From: an uncultured Collinsella sp.
GTDB lineage: Bacteria > Actinomycetota > Coriobacteriia > Coriobacteriales > Coriobacteriaceae
Assembly (NCBI GenBank): GCA_959026535.1
Contig: CAUFMB010000017.1
Location: forward strand, 1-40,369
DNA length: 40,369 bases
Direction of reading: 5' to 3'
The notes beneath the pieces were generated by a model that saw nothing but the letters and a program-made list of their open reading frames with translations, had not been told where the DNA came from and searched no databases. Positions 33,608 to 40,369 of this stretch are shown piece after piece. Position 1 is the first letter of the stretch, and each line of letters opens with the position of its first letter. A program made the position numbers and the translations under genes.

Positions 33608-34753
33608 ATGGACCTTGCCGATATTCGCCAGACCATCGATGGCATCGACACCACGCTCCTCAACAGCTTTGTCGAGCGCATGGACATTGCCACCGAGGTC
33701 GCCAAGTCAAAAATCGAGATGGGCAAGGCCGTCTTCGACCCCGCCCGCGAGCGTTCCAAGCTCAACAACCTCGCCAGCCGTGCGCCCGAGCGCTACGAGG
33801 CCCAGACCATCACCCTGTTCCGTCTCCTCATGAGCATGAGCAAGGCCGAGCAGCAGCGCTACATCAACGAGCTCAAGGGCATCACTGTCTCGCAAAAGGC
33901 CCACGCGACGGCTGCAGCCTCCGACACGCCCTTCCCTCAAACTGCCACCGTCGCTTGCCAGGGCGTTGAGGGTGCTTACAGTCAAATCGCCGCGTGTAAG
34001 CTCTTCGACGTGCCCGATATCGCGTTCTTCGAGACCTTCGAAGGTGTCATGCGCGCTGTACGCGACGGCTTCTGCGAATTTGGCGTACTGCCCATCGAAA
34101 ACTCCACCGCCGGCTCGGTCAACGCCGTCTACGACCTGCTCGCCCAGTTCGACTTCCACATCGTGCGCTCGCTTCGCCTCAAGATCGACCACAACTTGCT
34201 CGTCAAGCCCGGCACCAAGCTCGCCGACGTGCGCGAGGTCTACAGCCACGGCCAAGCCATTGCCCAGTGTGCCGGCTTTATCGAGTCCCACGACCTGCAC
34301 GCCACCAAGTACCCAAACACGGCCATGTCGGCCGAGATGGTCGCCAACTCCGAGCGCACCGACGTCGCCGCCATCGCCTCGCGCAGCTGTGCCACGCTGT
34401 ATGGCCTCGAGGTGCTGGAGCCCAATATCCAAGACTCGGACAACAACTACACGCGCTTTGTCGTCATCAGCCGCGAGCCGCGCGTCTACCCCGGCGCCAA
34501 CCGTACCTCGCTCATGATCACCACGGCCAACGAGCCGGGCGCCCTCTATCGCGTGCTCGAGCGCTTCTACGCACTCAACATCAACCTCATCAAGCTCGAG
34601 AGCCGCCCCATCCCCGGTCGCGACTTTGAGTTTATGTTCTACTTTGACCTGGACTGCCCCTTTGGCAGCAAGGCCCTCGACGACCTGCTCGATTCGATCG
34701 ACGACGTGTGTGAGAGCTTCACCTACTTTGGCAGCTACACGGAGGTGCTCTAG
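33608..34753 (+). CDS. pheA: Bifunctional chorismate mutase / prephenate dehydratase (P-protein)
   Basis: Turns chorismate into prephenate and then phenylpyruvate. The 381 residues split into an AroQ-type mutase domain (1-85, DIRQTIDGIDTTLLNSFVERM), a dehydratase domain (about 115-290, with GVEGAYSQIAA, IENSTAGSV and the NNYTRF motif) and a C-terminal ACT domain (about 300-375, ESRPIPGRDFEFMFYFD) that normally binds phenylalanine for feedback control. AAAGGGACCTCC precedes ATG 33608. The stop abuts the start of aroEK without any gap. Confidence 0.96.
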   Translation: MDLADIRQTIDGIDTTLLNSFVERMDIATEVAKSKIEMGKAVFDPARERSKLNNLASRAPERYEAQTITLFRLLMSMSKAEQQRYINELKGITVSQKAHATAAASDTPFPQTATVACQGVEGAYSQIAACKLFDVPDIAFFETFEGVMRAVRDGFCEFGVLPIENSTAGSVNAVYDLLAQFDFHIVRSLRLKIDHNLLVKPGTKLADVREVYSHGQAIAQCAGFIESHDLHATKYPNTAMSAEMVANSERTDVAAIASRSCATLYGLEVLEPNIQDSDNNYTRFVVISREPRVYPGANRTSLMITTANEPGALYRVLERFYALNINLIKLESRPIPGRDFEFMFYFDLDCPFGSKALDDLLDSIDDVCESFTYFGSYTEVL

Positions 34754-36004
34754 ATGACCGATACCGCCGCAACCCGCCCCTACGGCGTACTGGGCCGCGT
34801 GCTGGGCCACAGCTACACCCCGACCATCTACAAAGAGCTCGCTGGGCTCGAGTACGTGCGATTTGAGCGCGAGCCCGAGGACCTCTCGGCCTTTATGACC
34901 GGCAACGAGTGGGAAGGCACCAACGTGACCATCCCCTACAAACGTGCCGTCATGAACTACCTGGACGAGCTGAGCCCGCTCGCCGAGCGCATGGGCAACG
35001 TCAACACCATCACGCGCCTGCCCGACGGGCGCCTGCGCGGCGACAACACCGACTACTTTGGTTTTCAGTGCCTGGTCGAGGAGCTGGGGGTTGAGGTTAC
35101 CGGCAAGAAGGTCCTCGTGCTTGGCGCTACCGGTGGTGCCGGCACCACGGCAAGCATGGTGCTCGGCGACCTTGGCGCCACCGTGGTGCCCGTGGGCCGC
35201 ACGAGCGAGGTCAACTACGGCAACATCGCGCAGCAGTCCGACGCCGCCCTACTCGTCAACTGCACGCCTGCCGGCATGTTCCCCCACTGCCCCGACGCCC
35301 CCTGCACGCTCGAAGGACTCGATGCGCTCGAAGGCGTCATCGACATTGTCTACAACCCCGCCCGCACGGGTCTGATGTTCGAGGCCGAGCGCCGCGGCAT
35401 CCCCTACATCGGCGGACTGCTGATGCTCGTGGCACAGGCGGCACAGGCCGTCGAGCGCTATACCGGCCAGGTCACCCCGCGCGAGCGCATCCTGGACGTA
35501 ACGGAGCGCTTGTCACGCCGCGAACAGAACATCGCGCTGATCGGCATGCCGGGCTCGGGCAAGACCCGCGTGGGTGAGCAGATTGCCCTGCTCACGGGGC
35601 GAGAGCACATCGACCTGGATCGCGCGCTTGAGGAACGCCTGGGGATGCCCTGCGCCGACTATATCGTCGAGCGCGGCGAGGCGGCCTTCCGCGAGCAGGA
35701 AACGGCGGCGCTCTCCGACATCTCCAAGCGCAGCGGCCTGGTGCTTTCCACCGGCGGTGGCGTGGTCACGCGAGACGAGAACTATCCGCTGCTGCACCAG
35801 AACAGCAAAATTGTGATGCTCAACCGCAAGCTCGAAGAGCTCGCCCACAAGGGCCGCCCCATCACCGCACGCGACGGCATCGATAAGCTCGCGGAACAAC
35901 GTATGCCACGCTACCGCGCCTGGGCCGACCACATCATCGACTCACGCGACTGCGCCGCCAATACCGCCCAAGCCCTCCTCGACACCCTCCCACCCGCTCT
36001 CTAA
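34754..36004 (+). CDS. aroEK: Fused shikimate dehydrogenase - shikimate kinase
   Basis: One 416-residue chain carries two consecutive steps. Residues 1-245 are AroE: substrate-binding HSYTPTI (19-25; the usual second Ser is Thr), catalytic Lys63 in NVTIPYK, Asp100 in DNTDYFGF, and the nucleotide loop GATGGAG (124-130). Residues about 257-416 are AroK: P-loop GMPGSGKT (264-271), DLD (287-289), GGG (334-336), and NRKLEELAHKGRP. Fusion would tie 3-dehydroshikimate reduction to phosphorylation. The join near residue 250 is a short linker. The gene symbol is descriptive. Confidence 0.93.
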   Translation: MTDTAATRPYGVLGRVLGHSYTPTIYKELAGLEYVRFEREPEDLSAFMTGNEWEGTNVTIPYKRAVMNYLDELSPLAERMGNVNTITRLPDGRLRGDNTDYFGFQCLVEELGVEVTGKKVLVLGATGGAGTTASMVLGDLGATVVPVGRTSEVNYGNIAQQSDAALLVNCTPAGMFPHCPDAPCTLEGLDALEGVIDIVYNPARTGLMFEAERRGIPYIGGLLMLVAQAAQAVERYTGQVTPRERILDVTERLSRREQNIALIGMPGSGKTRVGEQIALLTGREHIDLDRALEERLGMPCADYIVERGEAAFREQETAALSDISKRSGLVLSTGGGVVTRDENYPLLHQNSKIVMLNRKLEELAHKGRPITARDGIDKLAEQRMPRYRAWADHIIDSRDCAANTAQALLDTLPPAL

Positions 36005-36006
36005 AA

Positions 36007-36045
36007 AAACCACCACAAAGGGGACAGGCACCTTTGTGGTGGTTT
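36007..36045. repeat. REP-like palindrome with GGGGACAGGCACC core
   Basis: AAACCACCACAAAGG (36007-36021) and CCTTTGTGGTGGTTT (36031-36045) are perfect inverted arms around a 9-nt loop GGACAGGCA. The element starts 2 nt after the aroEK stop. On the minus strand it is followed by seven Ts and so reads as a perfect intrinsic terminator; on the plus strand only TTT follows. I recall the core GGGACAGGCACC as a common dispersed motif in bacterial REP-type repeats, but could not check. Confidence 0.85.
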
Positions 36046-36067
36046 CTCGACTGCAAAGGAAGCAACC

Positions 36068-36505
36068 ATGAAAGCACTCGTCATCAACGGCCCCAACCTC
36101 AACATGCTCGGCATTCGCGAGCCGGGCATCTATGGCAGCGACAACTACGACCGCTTAGTGCAGATCTGCCAGGAAGCGGGCGCCGCACAGGGCTTCGACG
36201 AGGTCGAGGTCTTCCAGTCCAACCACGAGGGCAACATCGTCGACAAGATCCAGGAGGCCTACGGCAAGGTCGACGGCATCGTCATCAACCCGGCTGCCTA
36301 CACGCATACGAGCGTGGCGATCCTCGACGCCCTCAAGGCCGTTGCCATCCCTGCCGTCGAGGTGCACATCAGCGCCGTAGAGACGCGCGAAGACTTCCGC
36401 CAGGTGAGCTACGCCCGCCTAGCCTGCTTCGCCACCATCACCGGCGAGGGCCTGCAAGGCTACGCCCACGCGCTGGAGCTGCTGAGGGAACGTCTCGAAA
36501 AGTAG
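36068..36505 (+). CDS. aroQ: Type II 3-dehydroquinate dehydratase
   Basis: Dehydrates 3-dehydroquinate to 3-dehydroshikimate. The 145-residue protein has the type II signatures NGPNLNMLGIREPGIYG with the catalytic Tyr, SNHEGNIVDKIQ, INPAAYTHTSVAI and EVHISAVETREDFR with the catalytic His. It completes the seven-step pathway. It is separated from aroEK by the palindrome but keeps AAAGGAAG upstream of its ATG. Confidence 0.96.
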   Translation: MKALVINGPNLNMLGIREPGIYGSDNYDRLVQICQEAGAAQGFDEVEVFQSNHEGNIVDKIQEAYGKVDGIVINPAAYTHTSVAILDALKAVAIPAVEVHISAVETREDFRQVSYARLACFATITGEGLQGYAHALELLRERLEK

Positions 36506-36550
36506 CCTCGCGAGCAAATCCATCAACGCGATTCACACGCTAATAATGCC

Positions 36551-36593
36551 AGTGCCGCCAGCAGCAACCTCGCTACTGGCGGCACTTTATTAC
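36551..36593 (+). terminator. Terminator after aroQ
   Basis: AGTGCCGCCAG (36551-36561) pairs with CTGGCGGCACT (36576-36586), followed by a T-rich TTTATT. A second, nested pair (ATGCCAGT at 36546-36553 and ACTGGCAT at 36592-36599) could extend or compete with the hairpin and overlaps the next promoter. Confidence 0.75.
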
Positions 36594-36598
36594 TGGCA

Positions 36599-36604
36599 TA
36601 TAAT
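36599..36604 (+). promoter_or_regulatory. -10 box of the DUF4869/P-loop module
   Basis: A perfect TATAAT at 36599-36604 lies 31 nt before the start of the next gene. No good -35 is seen at the expected distance. The box begins at the outer arm of the aroQ terminator, suggesting the pair is transcribed independently of the aro genes. Confidence 0.5.
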
Positions 36605-36635
36605 CATTGCAGTCACACAACGTCTGGAGACGCGC

Positions 36636-37085
36636 ATGTTAAGCATCCATCTGGGGGATTACCCCGGTTCCATCTACGATACCGAAACCTATTTTAGGAA
36701 CTCATACTTGGACTCATGGTTCGAAGACCCTATGGCCGCACAGATTATTAAAAGCGTGGACGGATCAGAGCTCATCGGTCCCCACAACATCGTAAGCAAA
36801 CAGCTGGGCTCGATCACCCCACTCGAACTGTCCGGCGGCGTTAAGACGCTGCTGCTGGTGCGCAATCTCCCAAATATGGTGTTCAACGCATCCACCTGCG
36901 GAGACAACTGTGCCCGCTGGCTACTCAAGATCGGCAAAGAGCAGGATGTGATGGTGACCTTATACCACATCATGAAATTCCCCTGGAAGAGCTTTGAAAT
37001 CCGCATTGAAAACGATGGCCGCATCGTCAGAAACATGCAGGAGTTTGTCGGCGCCACGAATGACTTTTTGGATGTTGATGAGTAA
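36636..37085 (+). CDS. DUF4869-like protein, first gene of a two-gene module
   Basis: A 149-residue soluble protein of unknown function. I recognise the DUF4869 pattern: MLSIHLGDYPGSIYDTETYF at the start, LSGGVKTLLLVRN (66-78), and NASTCGDNCARWLLKIGKEQ (84-103) with paired cysteines C88 and C92, followed by a hydrophobic segment TLYHIMKF. ATG 36636 is chosen for the GGAGA upstream; a longer reading runs back over the promoter. The stop and the next start overlap as TAATG, so both proteins are made together. Base use is less G/C-rich than in the aro genes, consistent with acquisition. No catalytic site is obvious. Confidence 0.75.
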   Translation: MLSIHLGDYPGSIYDTETYFRNSYLDSWFEDPMAAQIIKSVDGSELIGPHNIVSKQLGSITPLELSGGVKTLLLVRNLPNMVFNASTCGDNCARWLLKIGKEQDVMVTLYHIMKFPWKSFEIRIENDGRIVRNMQEFVGATNDFLDVDE

Positions 37086-38086
37086 TGAAGGGAACGCATA
37101 CCGTTGTCGTAGAGCGTGCAAAGGTCAAATACACACTCACGTTTAAGCGCAATATTTCCTTTATACGCGGCAACAGCGGCACGGGTAAAACGATGCTCAT
37201 CTCGATGATTCGCGACTACAACGACCGAGGACCGGAAAGCGGCGTTGCACTCAGTTGCGACGTGCCTTGCGAAACGCTTTCCGGCAGACGCTGGGAGCGC
37301 GAGCTATCGATCATCGAAGATTCAATCGTCTTTCTAGATGAGGGTAACGAGTTTATCTACTCAAAGGACTTCGCCAAAGCCGTCAACGGCTCGTCCAACT
37401 ATTTTGTTCTGATATCTCGTCGCGATGCCAACGAGCTCCCCTACAGCGTTGATGAGATCCTGAAGCTAGTCAACACGACAAGTAAAACAATCAATGGCCG
37501 CAAGAGCGACAGGCGCTTCTACTCGGTGACCAAGCCGCTATATGACCACACGGCAAGTATGCTGTATCAGGATCTAAATGTTGGATTCGAGGTACCCGAC
37601 GCCGTAGTTGTCGAGGATAGCAAATCTGGCTATCAATTCTACGACGCTCTTTGCAACCGACTCGGGATCCCCTGCTATACCGCCACCGGCGTTGCGAATC
37701 TAAAACGTACGATTCACGAATGTCCCGAGCAAAACATCCTTGCTATTGGAGACGGAGCAGCATTTGGTCCCTACATCGAAAAGGTGCTCGGACAGCGCGT
37801 TTACAAGAACGTACGCTTGTTCCTCCCCGAATCATTCGAGTGGACACTCCTGCAATCTGGCCTCATTCCCAGTAACGATATCTTAAAAATCCTCGAGGAT
37901 CCCTCAAGCTATATCGAAAGCCGCGACTACCTGAGCTGGGAGCGGTTCTTCACCGATGTGTTGATCAAATACTCGGCAGACACTCGCTACGCCTACAGAA
38001 AGGTAAAGCTCAATGAGCAGTACCTGAGGCCGCAGGCGATGAATGCAGTTGCAAACGTCTTGCCCGAGTGCCTGAAGGCAGACTAG
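37085..38086 (+). CDS. P-loop ATPase with C-terminal TOPRIM-like region, second gene of the module
   Basis: A 333-residue protein. The N-terminal half is an ATPase: Walker A GNSGTGKT (29-36), Walker B SIVFLDEGNEF (hhhhDE at 82-86), and a possible sensor segment YFVLISRRDANELPYS (106-120). The C-terminal half (about 170-330) has AVVVEDSKSGYQFYDAL with Glu177, then NILAIGDGAAFGPYI with Asp223, then RLFLPESFEWTLL. That order recalls the acidic motifs of OLD-type TOPRIM nucleases, although a clear DxD is missing. No membrane segment is present. It overlaps the upstream gene by one base and is followed at once by a terminator. Homologues are, as I recall, often labelled loosely as initiation-factor-like or hypothetical; function is unknown. 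Confidence 0.7.
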   Translation: MKGTHTVVVERAKVKYTLTFKRNISFIRGNSGTGKTMLISMIRDYNDRGPESGVALSCDVPCETLSGRRWERELSIIEDSIVFLDEGNEFIYSKDFAKAVNGSSNYFVLISRRDANELPYSVDEILKLVNTTSKTINGRKSDRRFYSVTKPLYDHTASMLYQDLNVGFEVPDAVVVEDSKSGYQFYDALCNRLGIPCYTATGVANLKRTIHECPEQNILAIGDGAAFGPYIEKVLGQRVYKNVRLFLPESFEWTLLQSGLIPSNDILKILEDPSSYIESRDYLSWERFFTDVLIKYSADTRYAYRKVKLNEQYLRPQAMNAVANVLPECLKAD

Positions 38087-38091
38087 ATACA

Positions 38092-38127
38092 GCGGGGAGG
38101 GCCAAGTTGGTCCTCCCCGCTTTTGTT
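38092..38127 (+). terminator. Terminator after the P-loop ATPase gene
   Basis: GCGGGGAGG (38092-38100) pairs with CCTCCCCGC (38112-38120), extended inward by CCA/TGG, followed by TTTTGTT. It ends the two-gene module. Confidence 0.9.
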
Positions 38128-38358
38128 ACGCCTTCTTGATCACGTACGCCAATCCAATATCGCAGGCACAGCGTACGATTGACGCGAAGAACCACGATGC
38201 TGGCAGCGTCATAAGCAGAGGCTTGCTCACGCTCGGCTCCAGCCCCCTTTGGCGCGCCGTATAACCAATCCACATCAGCAGCACAATAGCAGCTCACGCC
38301 ACGGCTTCGGCCTAAACGTATACCCGGCAAGAACAAAGAACACCGGCATGTGAAAAAG
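38126..38358 (-). pseudogene. Remnant of an acyltransferase-3 family membrane protein
   Basis: On the minus strand the first fragment reads LFHMPVFFVLAGYTFRPKPWRE (from about 38358), the recognisable N-terminal motif of membrane O-acyltransferases. Around 38292-38298 the frame shifts and it continues AAIVLLMWIGYTARQRGLE and on to a stop at 38126-38128, resembling the middle of the same family. A large internal part and the ends are missing. The 5' end runs into the terminator of tRNA-Arg(TCT). Such enzymes decorate surface polysaccharides, which fits the nearby exporter. The family call rests on one short motif plus a helix, so it is moderate. Confidence 0.55.
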
Positions 38359-38384
38359 CCCAGACCACCAAGCGGTCTGGGCTT
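38353..38384 (-). terminator. Terminator of tRNA-Arg(TCT)
   Basis: AAGCCCAGACC and GGTCTGGGCTT (38356-38366, 38374-38384) are perfect inverted arms around a 7-nt loop. On the minus strand the hairpin ends in TTTTT. Confidence 0.9.
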
Positions 38385-38393
38385 AATAAACGA

Positions 38394-38470
38394 TGGTGCT
38401 CCATGGCGGATTCGAACCGTCGACCTTGGGATTAGAAGTCCCCTGCTCTATCCAACTGAGCTAATGGAGC
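38394..38470 (-). tRNA. tRNA-Arg (TCT)
   Basis: The minus strand folds as a tRNA: acceptor GCTCCAT/ATGGAGC, D arm GCTC/GAGC, anticodon loop CTTCTAA (anticodon TCT), and T arm with GGTTCGAATCC. The 3' CCA is encoded. It decodes AGA. A TATAAT on the minus strand at 38517-38522, at the end of the exporter gene, may be its promoter. This locus borders variable DNA. Confidence 0.95.
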
Positions 38471-38524
38471 AAATAGCCGCACGCCCAAGCAAGCGCAAGC
38501 CTGTCAGGCGCAAGTAATTATAAC

Positions 38525-39295
38525 CTAGTTGAACTGCTCGCGATACGCCTTGCAGACCTCATCAACCGGGCCGTCCATGCGAAGGTCACCCTTCTCAATC
38601 CAAACGGCACGCTGGCAGATGCGCTCAACCTGCTCCATAGAGTGCGAAACGAACAGAACCGTCACGTCGCCGCTCTGGATAAAGTGCTGGATACGGTCCT
38701 CGCACTTCTGCTGGAAGAACACATCACCGACGGACAACGTCTCGTCAACGATCAGAATATCGGGCTCGGTAATCGTCGCGATTGCAAAGGCGATACGCGC
38801 CACCATGCCCGAGGAGAAGTTCTTAAGCGGCATATCGACAAAGTTCTGCAGCTCAGCGAATTCGATAATGCCGTCAAAGTTGGCATCGATGAACTCCTTG
38901 GTATAGCCAAGCAGGGCGCCGTTCAGATAGATGTTCTCGCGGGCGGTCAGCTCGGGGTCAAAACCAGCACCAAGCTCAATCAGCGGCGCGATGTTACCGT
39001 GCACCTTAACGCTGCCCTCGCTTGGCTCAAGCACGCCAGCGATAATCTTGAGCATCGTAGACTTGCCGGAGCCATTGGTGCCGACCAGACCCACGACCTC
39101 GCCACGATGAATATCAAACGAGATATGCTTAAGCGCCCTAAACTCCTCAAAGAACAACTCATGCTTGGCAAGCTTAATGAAGTACTCCTTGAGGTTGGTC
39201 AGCGACTCGGACGCCATGTTAAAGATCATGGTAACGTCGTCGACCTCGACAGCCAGAGGCTGCTCGCTGTAATCAACAACAGATTCAGTCATCAC
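38525..39295 (-). CDS. Polysaccharide/teichoic-acid ABC exporter, ATP-binding subunit
   Basis: A 256-residue ABC ATPase of the TagH/Wzt group, energising export of a lipid-linked surface glycan. Walker A is GTNGSGKST, the signature NFSSGMVARIAFAIA carries the shortened SSGM form typical of the group, and Walker B is ILIVDETLSVGD. The N-terminal segment AVEVDDVTMIFNMASESLTNLKEY is also typical. It lacks the C-terminal carbohydrate-binding domain of long Wzt proteins. It lies 8 nt after the permease gene. Confidence 0.93.
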   Translation of the reverse strand: MMTESVVDYSEQPLAVEVDDVTMIFNMASESLTNLKEYFIKLAKHELFFEEFRALKHISFDIHRGEVVGLVGTNGSGKSTMLKIIAGVLEPSEGSVKVHGNIAPLIELGAGFDPELTARENIYLNGALLGYTKEFIDANFDGIIEFAELQNFVDMPLKNFSSGMVARIAFAIATITEPDILIVDETLSVGDVFFQQKCEDRIQHFIQSGDVTVLFVSHSMEQVERICQRAVWIEKGDLRMDGPVDEVCKAYREQFN

Positions 39296-39303
39296 AGCAC
39301 TCC

Positions 39304-40149
39304 TTAGATGTAGAGGATGAACTTGCGCTCGGACTTATGGAACACGGTATAGCCAATAATAAGCGCAAGAACCGCCCAGGCAACGCACATACCAAACGTC
39401 ATAAGCGAGGGCGTAGTCTGGAACAGGAAGATATCGCGCATAAACTGCAGGTAGTTGAACATGGGGTTCGCATACATCAAGATACGCACGAGATGCGGCA
39501 TTTGCGCAATATAGTCAGTCGTCCAGAAGATGGGCGTAATGTAAGTCCACGCCGTAATGACGACGCTCCACAGATGCATAACGTCGCGGAAGAAGACCGT
39601 AAGGGCAGAGAGCATCATGCCCAGGCCCATGCAGAAGCACATAAGCAGCAGCAGGCAAACCGGCAGCAGAATCAGGTGCCAAGAAGGCATAACGCGGAAC
39701 CACAGCATGACGATGGCGACGGCGACCAGCGAGAAGGCAAAGTTGACCAGCGAGAAGAGCACCTTCTGCACCGGGAAGACCCAGCGGTGCACCTTAACCT
39801 TCTTGAGCAGAGGGGCAGCGCCCACGATCGACGTCAGGGCCTGGTTCGTAGACTCGGACATGACGGCAAAGGTAATGTTACCCACGATCAAGTACAGCGG
39901 GTACATCTCGGGCGTCATTGAGCCATTGCGACCCTGGCCAAAAATCGTCGAGAACACGATGGCCATGACGATCATCATCAGCAGCGGGTTGAGCACCGAC
40001 CATGCGACGCCCAGAACGCTACGGCGATACTTGATCTTAAAATCCTTGGTAACCAGCTGACGAAGGATAAACGCGTCCTTCTCAAATTCGTTCTTAGCAA
40101 ACGTCGCAGGCAGACTGCGAGTTTCTTGTTGCTTTGTCTGATCCGACAC
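39304..40149 (-). CDS. Polysaccharide/teichoic-acid ABC exporter, permease subunit
   Basis: A 281-residue ABC-2 type permease of the TagG/Wzm kind with six membrane helices. The amphipathic entry DFKIKYRRSVLGVAWSVLNPLLMMIVMA and the C-terminal NPMFNYLQFMRDI region are family marks. I start at GTG 40149 (MSDQTKQQ) because AAAGGAG lies eight bases upstream; an in-frame start further out would cross the promoter. TATACT on the minus strand (40189-40194) is a candidate -10. With the ATPase it forms a complete exporter; the biosynthetic genes are probably to the right of the window. Confidence 0.93.
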   Translation of the reverse strand: MSDQTKQQETRSLPATFAKNEFEKDAFILRQLVTKDFKIKYRRSVLGVAWSVLNPLLMMIVMAIVFSTIFGQGRNGSMTPEMYPLYLIVGNITFAVMSESTNQALTSIVGAAPLLKKVKVHRWVFPVQKVLFSLVNFAFSLVAVAIVMLWFRVMPSWHLILLPVCLLLLMCFCMGLGMMLSALTVFFRDVMHLWSVVITAWTYITPIFWTTDYIAQMPHLVRILMYANPMFNYLQFMRDIFLFQTTPSLMTFGMCVAWAVLALIIGYTVFHKSERKFILYI

Positions 40150-40250
40150 GGATGCAACTCCTTTACTCGTAATCGTTGACAAACGAACAGTATAGACCCG
40201 ACGGCCATGCAAACGATTCGCGCAACAAAACTGGAGAACTAACCCACATC

Positions 40251-40279
40251 TTAGGATGCCAAGCCCAAACGGCTATACT
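40251..40279 (+). promoter_or_regulatory. Candidate promoter for the right-edge gene
   Basis: TTAGGA (40251-40256) and TATACT (40274-40279) are 17 bases apart. They face away from the exporter promoter, giving a divergent pair within about 130 nt. Confidence 0.45.
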
Positions 40280-40309
40280 TTCAAGGATTGAACGTATAAG
40301 GAGCATTGA

Positions 40310-40369
40310 GTGAATTCTGAAGGCTCTGTTAGACCAGGATTGACATACATGTGTCCCCACGGTGCCATA
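40310..40369 (+). CDS. Partial gene, first 20 codons only
   Basis: GTG at 40310 with AAGGAG six bases upstream opens a reading frame (MNSEGSVRPGLTYMCPHGAI) that runs off the window. The product is not recognisable from 20 residues; the divergent exporter suggests a surface-glycan function. Codons 4-12 contain the right copy of the 24-bp inverted repeat. Confidence 0.55.
   Translation, partial: MNSEGSVRPGLTYMCPHGAI
40320..40343. repeat. Right copy of the 24-bp inverted repeat
   Basis: Exact reverse complement of bases 1-24. It sits inside the start of the partial right-edge gene and is followed by 26 further bases. Confidence 0.75.

Noticed and set aside
36506..38393. Integrated element bounded by att sites at tRNA-Arg(TCT)
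   Set aside because: No direct copy of the tRNA 3' end and no integrase were seen in this interval, so only a variable spot is claimed.
1..40369. CRISPR arrays, rRNA genes, intact insertion sequences
   Set aside because: No regularly spaced direct repeats, no rRNA-like sequence and no transposase reading frame were found.

Overview
The window looks like an assembled contig from a gut actinobacterium of the class Coriobacteriia, most likely Collinsella. That assignment is inference from protein flavour, high G+C, frequent GTG and TTG starts, a two-subunit glycyl-tRNA synthetase, a full mreBCD/PBP2/RodA locus and a fused AroE-AroK; no search was run. Nearly everything is coding, and no gene-free stretch exceeds 300 bases.

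Left part (63-6566, minus strand): rpsP, khpA, rimM, trmD and lepB form a translation/secretion operon behind a recognisable promoter, followed by glyQ, glyS and the regulator of pyruvate phosphate dikinase. A divergent dinB (plus strand) has lost an internal block and is out of frame. Next on the minus strand (7967-11957) is rplU-rpmA-obgE-nadD-yqeK-rsfS, with a good promoter, a terminator-like hairpin after rpmA and a strong terminator after rsfS.

Middle (12025-27854, minus strand): a cell-shape cluster mreB-mreC-mreD-mrdA-rodA runs into a DUF697-like membrane protein and a radical-SAM pair. Upstream of it lie a TPR membrane protein, a cyclophilin and a zinc-ribbon membrane protein. A CtpE-like P-type ATPase follows, sitting directly behind the terminator of tRNA-Arg(CCG). 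A 23-bp perfect inverted repeat separates the ATPase from the zinc-ribbon gene.

Aromatic block (28059-36505, plus strand): aroF-tyrA-aroB-aroA-aroC-pheA-aroEK-aroQ encode all seven steps to chorismate and both prephenate branches towards Phe and Tyr. An intrinsic-terminator hairpin lies just before aroF, suggesting attenuation, and a REP-like palindrome sits between aroEK and aroQ.

Right part (36551-40369): a compact two-gene module, a DUF4869-like protein plus a P-loop ATPase, has its own -10 box and terminator. It sits in a variable-looking spot next to tRNA-Arg(TCT) and a decayed acyltransferase gene, and is the best candidate here for an undescribed system. Beyond it is a TagGH/Wzm-Wzt type polysaccharide ABC exporter and the first 20 codons of a divergent gene. 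A 24-bp sequence at the very left edge recurs inverted near the right edge, inside that partial gene.
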